A program made the translations under genes and the position numbers. Positions 15,931-22,971 of a DNA stretch of 27,390 nucleotides are shown here, piece after piece; the first letter of the stretch is position 1, and each line of letters starts with the position of its first letter. The stretch lies in contig CAMLFX010000039.1 in NCBI GenBank assembly GCA_946479435.1, positions 1 to 27,390 of the forward strand. The letters run 5' to 3'. Below the pieces are notes generated by a model. It was given only the letters and a program-made list of their open reading frames with translations, was not told where the DNA came from and did not search any database. This DNA is from an uncultured Sphingobacteriales bacterium (GTDB taxonomy: Bacteria; Bacteroidota; Bacteroidia; Chitinophagales; Chitinophagaceae).

Positions 15931-17940
15931 TTAGTTGATCATTACCCAGTTAAAGCCAAAGCGGATCATAAAATCCTGCGTAGGGTAACCCGGTGCGGTA
16001 ATAGTATTGCGGGCTATGAAAGTTTGCAGTTGGTCGGCCATGAAATAGGCGCGGAAGCGCTTCACTTTAAAATTGAAGAAAATGGATGCCTCGGGTGTGT
16101 TGCTAACCGTGTAAGTATTTTGATAATAAAAGCGGTTGAAGAAAGGAGAATATCCCGTAGGCTTGTAATTGCTATGATACCTTACCTCTGCACCCGTAGC
16201 TATTTTCAATGCGTTTTTCAGTATGTAACGTTCCAGGCTCAACTGGTGCCTGCCCATTAGTTGTGGTACATTCAATGGGGCGTCGCCTGCCACCTGCTGC
16301 AGGGCTATTTCATTATCCAGCACCACGCTGCGCCATTTAAAAACTTTGCGCAGGGTTAGCTGGCTTACGTTGAAAGCGGTAGTGTACTGGTCGGGTAGTT
16401 GTTGTTCGTTCAGGTAAATATAATTGGCAACCAGATAATTGCTGAAACCTACCGATAATTTCAGCCGGTCTATATCCAGCTTGGCATATAGTTGCGTTAT
16501 ACTTTCTTTATCGAAGCTTTGTGTTATGGTATCGTAGGCGCTTTGGTAATAGCGGTATGCATAAGGCGCATGATTAATGTTTTGTTTGGCACCCGCTACA
16601 ATAGTACCAAAGTTCTCGCCTATTCCTTTTCCTACTTCTCCATTTATTACCGAGCTTCCAATAGCTTCACCGGCTACATAAAATATAGCGTTGGCTTTAT
16701 ACTCCCATTGTCCTGTTTTCAGCGCCTCTTTTTTTAGTTCGCCTACCAGGTAGTTGCTATATAGCCCTTCGCTTTTATTGCCGGTAGCATATTCGGTATT
16801 GAAATTATCGTAGCGTATGCCCAAACCCGCGTTGAACGATAAAGGGTTTTCTTTCTTGCCAACAAACCCATTTAGTAAAAAGCGGTTATCCAGCATCAGC
16901 CATTTTTGTACTACCGATACCGTGTCTTCGCCGTTAGCACTAAAACTTTGATTGATAAAATCTACATATCGCAGCGAATCGGGCCGGTAATCTTTATACG
17001 CATGTTTCTCGCTGCTTATTTGCAGGCGGTGGCTAAGGCCAAAGCGCGGGGTTAGCTCTGTGCGATATGATGTTGAATCCTCGCTGTATAAAGTGTCGGT
17101 TTTGCCGAACGTATAGCTATGGTTAAGGATAATGCTAAACTCCCTGAGCATATTGCTTACCGATGAGCGCCTGTTGCTGCTGCTATTGCCATAAGCGTCG
17201 TTTTGAAAGCGTACGGGTATGGTTTGGCGGTCGGTATAATCGGAGCTTAACAGCAGGCTGTCGCCACCCAGTATGCCCCCGTTTTCATCTTGCTGCTGCT
17301 TATTGTACACAATGCCTGCAAACAGGTTGTAATGTTGGTTCTTGCTTTGATAATTGGTTGTTACATTGCCATTATCATCGTTGGTGCGTTGTATATGGTA
17401 AAAACCGGGCGATGTGAGCTTGCGGTACTGTACGGCAATATTCCAGTTGGGTCGTATGTTCTGTGTATGAAATATTTCGGCATTTTGCTCCAGCTTGCCG
17501 CCCAGCTGAAATATAAAATGCGAATAAGGCCTGTTGGTATTATAATACAGCAGGCTATCTACATTATATCGGTACACATCGAAGATATGATACCCCAGGG
17601 TAGGCCCTAACCTGTATTCGGGCGTAAAAAGCAGGCTGCGCGATGGCGTACCCAGGTTACCAAGATCGCGGTACCAAGGCTGGCTGAAAGGCCTGCGATG
17701 AAAGGTATGCAAGGTTGTATCGGGGGTGTATATTTTTTCGGAATATACCTGTCGGTAAGACACTTTTGCGTTGTAGTTCTGCCATTCATTGGTATTGGTC
17801 TTGCTGCTGTTGGTGTCGCGCTGCGGAGCATTGCTAAGCGTAAGCGGCGAGCCCGGCTGCTGCGTTTGTGCTAATGCATTTAAGCATAGGCACATAGTTA
17901 AAAATAAAAGCCCTGCTGGGCGGTACAGTCGATACCTCAA
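15931..17940 (-). CDS. Putative porin (Porin_10-like outer-membrane beta barrel)
   Basis: The protein of about 669 residues has a signal peptide (RPAGLLFLTMCLCLNALAQ) and then a long run of amphipathic strands rich in Tyr, Asn, Arg and Phe, as in outer-membrane barrels. WYRDLGNLGTPSRSLLF (near residue 95) and the repeated SYTFGK/FNAGLGIRYDNF-type strands match the Bacteroidota 'putative porin' family (Porin_10). The final strand is PTQDFMIRFGFNWVMIN. The frame opens with a GTG at 17991, but a TAACTTTG promoter box lies at 17973-17980, downstream of that codon. The in-frame TTG codons at 17949 and 17940 are therefore better starts; 17940 puts the signal peptide first (residues RYRLYRPAGLL). 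It follows PNP closely. Substrate unknown. Confidence 0.8.
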   Translation of the reverse strand: MRYRLYRPAGLLFLTMCLCLNALAQTQQPGSPLTLSNAPQRDTNSSKTNTNEWQNYNAKVSYRQVYSEKIYTPDTTLHTFHRRPFSQPWYRDLGNLGTPSRSLLFTPEYRLGPTLGYHIFDVYRYNVDSLLYYNTNRPYSHFIFQLGGKLEQNAEIFHTQNIRPNWNIAVQYRKLTSPGFYHIQRTNDDNGNVTTNYQSKNQHYNLFAGIVYNKQQQDENGGILGGDSLLLSSDYTDRQTIPVRFQNDAYGNSSSNRRSSVSNMLREFSIILNHSYTFGKTDTLYSEDSTSYRTELTPRFGLSHRLQISSEKHAYKDYRPDSLRYVDFINQSFSANGEDTVSVVQKWLMLDNRFLLNGFVGKKENPLSFNAGLGIRYDNFNTEYATGNKSEGLYSNYLVGELKKEALKTGQWEYKANAIFYVAGEAIGSSVINGEVGKGIGENFGTIVAGAKQNINHAPYAYRYYQSAYDTITQSFDKESITQLYAKLDIDRLKLSVGFSNYLVANYIYLNEQQLPDQYTTAFNVSQLTLRKVFKWRSVVLDNEIALQQVAGDAPLNVPQLMGRHQLSLERYILKNALKIATGAEVRYHSNYKPTGYSPFFNRFYYQNTYTVSNTPEASIFFNFKVKRFRAYFMADQLQTFIARNTITAPGYPTQDFMIRFGFNWVMIN

Positions 17941-17972
17941 AACAAACAATGGTGTTAATGAAAGAATGCGCG

Positions 17973-17980
17973 CAAAGTTA
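17973..17980 (-). promoter_or_regulatory. -7 box (TAACTTTG) for the porin gene
   Basis: The minus strand reads TAACTTTG, an exact TAnnTTTG match, 11 nt past the GTG codon that opens the porin frame. It implies that the porin is at least partly transcribed on its own and starts at a TTG near 17949 or 17940. No good -33 TTG is seen. Confidence 0.45.
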
Positions 17981-17991
17981 ATGTTTAACAC

Positions 17992-18810
17992 TTATATCCT
18001 TTCTATAAGCCCATGTACCAGCTTTGCAAGCTTGGGGGCAGCTGCGTTGGCGGCTTCCAATACTAGTTCGTGCGTTATGGGTTCAATATGCCCGTCGATA
18101 CATACATCGGTAATGATACTGGCGGCAAATACCTGCAGCCCATCGTGTCTGGCTACTATTACTTCCGGTACGGTACTCATCCCTACGGCGTCGGCACCAA
18201 TAATGTTCAGCCATTTATACTCAGCTTTTGTCTCAAATGTGGGGCCCGATAGGGCCGCATATACACCTTCATGTACATTAAATCCCTGCTCAGCAGCTAT
18301 TGCCCTGGCTTTTTCCAGCAATGCTAAACTATAAGGTTCCATCATATCAGGAAAACGTACACCCATCCTTTCATCATTTTGCCCGCGTAGCGGGTGTTCG
18401 GGGAAAAGGTTGATATGATCATTAATAAGCATGATATCGCCAATGGTAAAGCCTTTTTTCATGCCACCGGCAGCGTTCGATACGATAAGGGTGTGTATGC
18501 CCATTGCTTTCATTACTCTTATGGGGAATGTTACCTGTTGCATATCGTACCCCTCATAGTAGTGGAAACGCCCCGCCATCATCACTACCTTTTTGCCGGC
18601 CATAGTACCAAATATCAGTTTGCCGGTATGGCCTTCCACACTAGAGTGAGGGAAGTTAAGTACTTCAGTATAAGGTATTTCTGATTCTACCTCTACCATA
18701 TCGGCAAGGCTGCCCAGACCACTACCTAATATAATGCCAATTTCAGGTATGGTTTTAACTGTTTCTTTAAGTATGGCAACTGTTGCATGCACTTGTTCAT
18801 AAAGGCTCAT
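17992..18810 (-). CDS. Purine-nucleoside phosphorylase (trimeric, PNP-I family)
   Basis: The enzyme splits purine nucleosides with phosphate to the free base and ribose 1-phosphate, for purine salvage. The 272 residues show the phosphate-binding GSGLG (29-33), NFPHSSVEGHTGKL (52-65) with His61, RFHYYEG (81-87), SNAAGGM (111-117), GPTFETKAEY (189-198) and GADAVGMSTVPEV (205-217). This is the trimeric class, not the hexameric DeoD. The position that in human PNP is the base-contacting Asn243 (SLITNK) is Asp235 here (SIITDV). The frame is open to 18852, but the ATG at 18810 (MSLYEQVHATV) is the family start. The porin frame follows directly. PNP next to this type of porin is a recurrent arrangement as I recall it, which suggests linked uptake and salvage (inference). 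Confidence 0.93.
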   Translation of the reverse strand: MSLYEQVHATVAILKETVKTIPEIGIILGSGLGSLADMVEVESEIPYTEVLNFPHSSVEGHTGKLIFGTMAGKKVVMMAGRFHYYEGYDMQQVTFPIRVMKAMGIHTLIVSNAAGGMKKGFTIGDIMLINDHINLFPEHPLRGQNDERMGVRFPDMMEPYSLALLEKARAIAAEQGFNVHEGVYAALSGPTFETKAEYKWLNIIGADAVGMSTVPEVIVARHDGLQVFAASIITDVCIDGHIEPITHELVLEAANAAAPKLAKLVHGLIERI

Positions 18811-18873
18811 TATATAAGTATTACTATATTTTAAGTTGTAAATGTAATTCAATTACTCTTGAACACTTGTACG

Positions 18874-18881
18874 TAAATTTG
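18874..18881 (+). promoter_or_regulatory. -7 box (TAAATTTG) for the NADH dehydrogenase gene
   Basis: TAAATTTG matches TAnnTTTG and ends 21 nt before the ATG at 18903. The nearest TTG upstream (18859-18861) is only 12 nt away, so the -33 element is unclear. The gap is shared with the divergent PNP gene, whose promoter I could not find. Confidence 0.5.
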
Positions 18882-18902
18882 TGCCGCAAAAGATGATGAC
18901 TT

Positions 18903-20207
18903 ATGACTAATAAGAAAAAAGTAGTGATCTTAGGCGCGGGTTTTGCCGGCCTTCAACTGGCCCGCAGAATAAAGAACAGTGAGTACGATATAACAATCCT
19001 CGACCAATATAATTTCCACCAGTTTCAGCCATTATTTTACCAGGTGGCTACAGCACGTTTAGAACCTAGCTCTATATCTTTCCCCCTGCGTAAAGTTTTT
19101 CAACGCAAACAAAATGTACACGTACGTGTGGAGAAGATAGAAAAGGTAGATACCGCTAATAACTTGGTGATAACTGAAAATGAACAATTCAGTTATGACT
19201 ACCTGGTAATAGCTACAGGATGCACCAGTAATTTCTTTGGGAATAAGAATATTGAAAAATATGCTTACCCGATGAAATCGACGCCGGAAGCAATAACCTT
19301 GCGCAACCGCATACTGCTGAACTTTGAAGACGCGCTGGACCCTACCAGCAACCTTGAAGAGATAATGAATATAGTGATAGTGGGAGGTGGCCCTACAGGT
19401 GTTGAACTGGCAGGCTCGCTTGCCGAGATGAAAAAAAATGTTTTACCGCGCGACTATCCCGATATGGATTTCAGCAAGCTGAATATCCACCTGCTGGAAG
19501 GTGGCCCCGCAACACTGGCGGCTATGAGTAAACCCTCGCAGGAAAAATCGCAGCAGTACCTTGAACGCATGGGCGTGCAAGTGTGGTTAAATACCATAGT
19601 GGAAGATTACGATGGCAGGCAGGTAAAACTGAAAGATGGCCGTATCATACAATCGCGCAACCTGATATGGGCCGCAGGCGTGACGGGCAATGTGCCCGCA
19701 GGCATCGATAAAGAGTTATTAGTAAGAGGCAACCGGATAAAAGTGGATGAGTACCATAAAGTAACTGGCCTTAATAACGTGTATGCGCTGGGCGATATAG
19801 CCTATATGGAAACACCTGAATGGCCTAAAGGCCATGCGCAACTGGCCAATGTAGCCATAAACCAGGCCAAGAACCTGGCGCATAATATGAGGCAATTGCT
19901 GAATGGCAAAAACCTTAGGAAGTTTACCTACAAAAATCCGGGCACTATGGCCACTGTTGGTAAACGTAAAGCAGTGGTCGATCTGCCATTCATTAGCTTT
20001 CAGGGTGTGTTTGCATGGCTGGTATGGATGTTCCTGCACCTGATGCTGATAGTAAGTGTAAAGAACAGGCTGATCATTTTTATTAACTGGGCAATCAGCT
20101 ATTTCACCAACGATACAACACTAAGGCTGATATTATTACCTACGCGGAAGCAGGTAGAGCTGGCAAAAGAGCATAATGAATATGACGATGAAAACATTGC
20201 TGTTTAA
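18903..20207 (+). CDS. Type II NADH dehydrogenase (NDH-2-like NAD(P)/FAD oxidoreductase)
   Basis: NDH-2 passes electrons from NADH to quinone without pumping protons. The 434 residues contain two Rossmann folds: the FAD site VVILGAGFAGLQLA (7-20, GxGxxG) and the NADH site IVIVGGGPTGVELAG (157-171). LVIATGCTSNFF (101-112) and NVYALGDIAYME (about 296-307) are the usual FAD-contact motifs, and AQLANVAINQ is a variant of the quinone-site AQxAxQ motif. The C-terminal 80 residues contain hydrophobic stretches (FAWLVWMFLHLMLIV, then LIIFINWAISYF) that attach the enzyme to the inner membrane. No cysteine-based disulfide motif is present. The gene is monocistronic. Its stop overlaps the stop of the convergent unknown gene by 4 nt (20204-20207). 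Confidence 0.92.
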   Translation: MTNKKKVVILGAGFAGLQLARRIKNSEYDITILDQYNFHQFQPLFYQVATARLEPSSISFPLRKVFQRKQNVHVRVEKIEKVDTANNLVITENEQFSYDYLVIATGCTSNFFGNKNIEKYAYPMKSTPEAITLRNRILLNFEDALDPTSNLEEIMNIVIVGGGPTGVELAGSLAEMKKNVLPRDYPDMDFSKLNIHLLEGGPATLAAMSKPSQEKSQQYLERMGVQVWLNTIVEDYDGRQVKLKDGRIIQSRNLIWAAGVTGNVPAGIDKELLVRGNRIKVDEYHKVTGLNNVYALGDIAYMETPEWPKGHAQLANVAINQAKNLAHNMRQLLNGKNLRKFTYKNPGTMATVGKRKAVVDLPFISFQGVFAWLVWMFLHLMLIVSVKNRLIIFINWAISYFTNDTTLRLILLPTRKQVELAKEHNEYDDENIAV

Positions 20208-20914
20208 GCAATGCCAATATGCTGTACCAGCATGCGTTTAGCAACCGGCAACAGTGTTTCGTTAAGCGGTAATGCTAATGGCGACTCTACGCTATACACA
20301 GCCGGTGTAGGTAAATCGCGGTTCAGGCGTACTATATCTCGCTTTATTTGTTCGTAAGTATTAGCAGTGGTTTTGTTCCAGCTATCGATGTACTGAACAT
20401 GCAGACCTCTAAAGCGTGCGGACTGGTGTTCGAACAAAGTAATAGTATAAGCATAGGCACGCACTTCTGTATATTTACCATACCGCAACAGCATATAGCC
20501 TTCGTTTTTATAAAGGGGCATAATGCCCACGGGTTCTATGCGCATCTGTTTTTCTATAAGGTCGTATAGTTCTGCGCCATTGCTTATCGTGCCTTTCATT
20601 TGGCCCACGCCAAAATCAACAATTTGTTGCAGCTCCTGCATCAGGTCATCATCGTCTATCATTTTTTTATACACAAGTTCCAGTTCCTGTAGCTTTATAT
20701 GGTCAAGCTGTTTGGGGAAACTATTTTCCATTAGTTTCTTGTTGTCGCGAAAACTTACCAGGTTGTTGTAATGAAAAACGATATCGGAAAGCTGCGGGTA
20801 TAGTTTGCTTTCGTTGAAGTATTGGTTTACCTCTTTAAGGTAAGCCAGCAAGCGGTATTTCTGCAATTCAAAATCTATATAACCTTCTATGAACCATGTG
20901 TCACTTAATACCAT
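20204..20914 (-). CDS. Conserved-looking protein of unknown function
   Basis: The 236-residue soluble protein has no signal peptide, membrane helix or nucleotide motif. Its N-terminus (FELQKYRLLAYLKEVNQYF) and the charged middle (about 65-115) are predicted mostly helical. The C-terminal half (GYMLLRYGKYTEVRAYAYTI, then FRGLHVQYIDSW) looks alternating alpha/beta. The even coding pattern over its length and lack of low complexity support a real gene. I do not recognise the family. Its stop overlaps the ndh stop by 4 nt. A weak promoter match lies directly upstream. Confidence 0.75.
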   Translation of the reverse strand: MVLSDTWFIEGYIDFELQKYRLLAYLKEVNQYFNESKLYPQLSDIVFHYNNLVSFRDNKKLMENSFPKQLDHIKLQELELVYKKMIDDDDLMQELQQIVDFGVGQMKGTISNGAELYDLIEKQMRIEPVGIMPLYKNEGYMLLRYGKYTEVRAYAYTITLFEHQSARFRGLHVQYIDSWNKTTANTYEQIKRDIVRLNRDLPTPAVYSVESPLALPLNETLLPVAKRMLVQHIGIA

Positions 20915-20917
20915 AAC

Positions 20918-20950
20918 CTAAAGTATTATATCCTAATTTACACAAACAAA
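20918..20950 (-). promoter_or_regulatory. Possible promoter of the unknown gene (TTTG-N17/21-TACTTTAG)
   Basis: On the minus strand TACTTTAG (20925-20918) is one base off TAnnTTTG. Two TTTG copies (20946-20943 and 20950-20947) lie 17 and 21 nt upstream, within the usual range. The box is only a few bases before the ATG at 20914. The remaining gap up to 21002 shows nothing else. Confidence 0.3.
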
Positions 20951-21002
20951 TGCAGTGCCACAAGTAGTAATGAAAAAGTAAAAATTTCAGAAATAACTAT
21001 TA

Positions 21003-21395
21003 CTATGCTAAGGTTGTTTCAACTACAATAGGGTTAGTCAGTATTTCGTGTATAGGGCATTTATTGGCCATGTATAATAAACGTTCTGTCTGTTCCTGGT
21101 CCAGTTCGCCCTCAAGTTTTATTTTCCGGGTCATGGTGGTTTTTTTAGCTTCTTTATCCCTGTCAATGGTAACTGTAGTTTCTATTGTTCGCAACCTCCA
21201 ACCTTTCCTGTTGGCATACATGCGTAGTGTGATACAAGTACACGAGCCTAGGGATGCGGCCAGTATTTCTTCAGGTGTCATGCCCTTATTTTCGCCGCCG
21301 TCCGATATGGGTTCGTCTATAAAAAGTGTGTGATGGTCGGATGTTATTACTGTAATATATGTATCGATGCCAATAGTGGCTGTAATGGTCTTCAT
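21003..21395 (-). CDS. OsmC/Ohr-family protein (peroxide-reductase-like)
   Basis: The 130 residues form a complete OsmC-like domain. These proteins reduce organic hydroperoxides with a reactive cysteine pair, usually using lipoyl-type thiols. The N-terminal GMTPEEILAASLGSCTCITLRM (38-59, in which Cys52 and Cys54 lie) and the C-terminal NKCPIHEILT with Cys113 match the two cysteine sites of the family. The expected acidic residue (Glu43 or Glu44) is also present. It is short, like the YhfA/OsmC-like branch, so a redox role other than peroxide removal is possible. It begins 22 nt after the COG2102 gene and is probably co-transcribed with it. Confidence 0.88.
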   Translation of the reverse strand: MKTITATIGIDTYITVITSDHHTLFIDEPISDGGENKGMTPEEILAASLGSCTCITLRMYANRKGWRLRTIETTVTIDRDKEAKKTTMTRKIKLEGELDQEQTERLLYMANKCPIHEILTNPIVVETTLA

Positions 21396-21417
21396 AATAA
21401 TGAATGTACTGAATTTG

Positions 21418-22137
21418 TTACAGGTGCAGATCTAAAAAATAAAAGCCGGTATCCCACTTGTCCTTATCATTAGTTGTCTGCTGATATTCTTTATGTACTA
21501 CATCGCCTTTTATAATGGGAATAGTATTTTTAAAGTAAGGTGCATTATATACAAAAGTGTGGAACTCCCCATACTCACCACAGGGATCCACATTTGCAGG
21601 CAGTTCATTCAAAAGGTTTCTGTCTATTTTTCTTCCCAGCATTTCTTTACCTAAAAATTTCTGGTTCACGCATACTATCATCGCTTCAATACCTGTGTCT
21701 TCAAGCATACCTACCAGTTCTTTAGTGTCTTTCTTCCATAGCGGGAATGCTGCCTGTATGTCAGCAATACTCAATTGCTGCTCACGGTACGTTCTCAGGT
21801 CTTCTAGAAAAATATCTCCAAATGCAGCGCCTTCAATTCCTTCTTGTTTCATTTGTGTAAGTGTTTGCAACATTTCAGCTTTATACGTTTCATCGTCCGG
21901 CGCTTCGGGCAGATATATTTTTTTCAGCGGCATGCCCATAGCGGCGGCTTGTGCATCCAGCAGTTCTTCACGTACGCCATGCATTACTATGCGGTTGTAG
22001 TTCTTGTTTACCGTAGTGAGGAGTTGTGTTACATTATATTCAACGCTTTTCGAGAGTAGGTGATATGCCAGCGCCGCGTCTTTGCCCGAGCTCCAGTTGA
22101 GTACTATATTCTTTTTATCAGAGTGGTTGGTATTCAT
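21418..22137 (-). CDS. COG2102 / Dph6-like PP-loop ATPase (annotated as diphthine-ammonia ligase)
   Basis: The 239-residue protein has the N-type ATP-pyrophosphatase loop WSSGKDAALA (15-24, a variant of SGGKDS). It also carries the family signature GEYGEFHTFVYNAPYF near the C-terminus. The eukaryotic and archaeal homologue Dph6 adenylates diphthine on elongation factor 2 and amidates it. Bacteria have no diphthamide, so the bacterial proteins must adenylate something else, and their substrate is not established. A further ATG at 22176 would add 13 residues (MLKIKKQYFVLPK); the ATG at 22137 starts nearer the conserved core and is preferred. It is divergent from the SDR gene, with 53 nt between them, and is followed by the OsmC gene. 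Confidence 0.85.
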   Translation of the reverse strand: MNTNHSDKKNIVLNWSSGKDAALAYHLLSKSVEYNVTQLLTTVNKNYNRIVMHGVREELLDAQAAAMGMPLKKIYLPEAPDDETYKAEMLQTLTQMKQEGIEGAAFGDIFLEDLRTYREQQLSIADIQAAFPLWKKDTKELVGMLEDTGIEAMIVCVNQKFLGKEMLGRKIDRNLLNELPANVDPCGEYGEFHTFVYNAPYFKNTIPIIKGDVVHKEYQQTTNDKDKWDTGFYFLDLHL

Positions 22138-22190
22138 CTTAGGCAAAACAAAATATTGTTTTTTAATTTTTAGCATCTAAATTACAACTC

Positions 22191-22895
22191 ATGCCGTATG
22201 CAATTGTAACAGGTGCTACCCAGGGTATTGGGAAAGCTATTGCGGAAAAGCTGCTGGATAATGGTTTTTCGGTGGCTGTATGTGCGCGTAGCCTTACCGA
22301 TCTTCATAAGGTAGAAAATGAGTGGAAAGAAAAATATCCTGCTGCTCAAATAATAGCACACCGTGCCGACCTTGCCATTAAGCAGGACGCACTCAATTTC
22401 GTAAAACAGGTATTGGCTCATTTCGATACTATAGATGTGCTGGTGAACAATGCAGGGTTATATTTCCCCGGTAAGCTGGCCGATGAGCCGGAAGGCCATC
22501 TGGAAACGTTAATGAATATTAACCTGTTCAGCGCATATCATATTACGCGGCAGGTGTTGCCCCGCATGAAAAGGAATGCCGGCTCGCATATCTTCAATAT
22601 GTGCTCGGTTGCCAGCCTTCGCGCATACCCAAATGGTGGTGCGTATAGTATTACTAAATATGCCTTGCTGGGCTTTTCCGATAATCTGCGATATGAGCTC
22701 ATGACGGAGGGCATAAAAGTTACTTCTATTTGCCCTGGTGCTACCTATAGCCGCTCTTGGGAGGGTAGCGGTATAGCTCAGGACCGTATTATGAAAGTAA
22801 CAGATGTTGCCGATGCACTTTGGTCTGCATATTCGCTTTCTCCTTCAGCTAATGTGGATAACATTATACTGCGGCCACTGCAAGGAGATATATAA
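22191..22895 (+). CDS. Short-chain dehydrogenase/reductase (FabG-like SDR)
   Basis: The 234-residue classical SDR has the cofactor loop TGATQGIG (7-14), NNAG (86-89), and the catalytic set Asn111, Ser139, Tyr152 and Lys156 (YSITK). The fold is a single Rossmann domain, so it reduces a carbonyl or oxidises an alcohol with NAD(P)H. The residue after the second strand (CARS, with Arg33) suggests NADPH preference (inference). It is closest in style to 3-ketoacyl-ACP reductases, but the substrate is not decided by the sequence. It could in principle serve the distant ACP/KS module, but nothing links them directly. batD follows with its own promoter. Confidence 0.9.
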   Translation: MPYAIVTGATQGIGKAIAEKLLDNGFSVAVCARSLTDLHKVENEWKEKYPAAQIIAHRADLAIKQDALNFVKQVLAHFDTIDVLVNNAGLYFPGKLADEPEGHLETLMNINLFSAYHITRQVLPRMKRNAGSHIFNMCSVASLRAYPNGGAYSITKYALLGFSDNLRYELMTEGIKVTSICPGATYSRSWEGSGIAQDRIMKVTDVADALWSAYSLSPSANVDNIILRPLQGDI

Positions 22896-22927
22896 TTTCT
22901 TTTTTAACTAACCTTTAACCGAGCGGG

Positions 22928-22959
22928 TTGAGATACACGACTACTTCAATTTATTTTTG
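22928..22959 (+). promoter_or_regulatory. Promoter for batD-batE (TTG-N21-TATTTTTG)
   Basis: TTG at 22928-22930 and TATTTTTG at 22952-22959 are 21 nt apart, which is the best full Bacteroidota-type promoter in the window. The transcript would start close to 22963, so the in-frame TTG at 22963 is unlikely to be translated and the ATG at 22972 is taken as the batD start, with a leader of about 9 nt. Confidence 0.62.
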
Positions 22960-22971
22960 TAGTTGATAGAA

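Noticed and set aside
17789..18334. 181-codon plus-strand frame across the porin/PNP junction
   Set aside because: Both minus-strand genes here have clear family motifs or a signal peptide; this frame does not.
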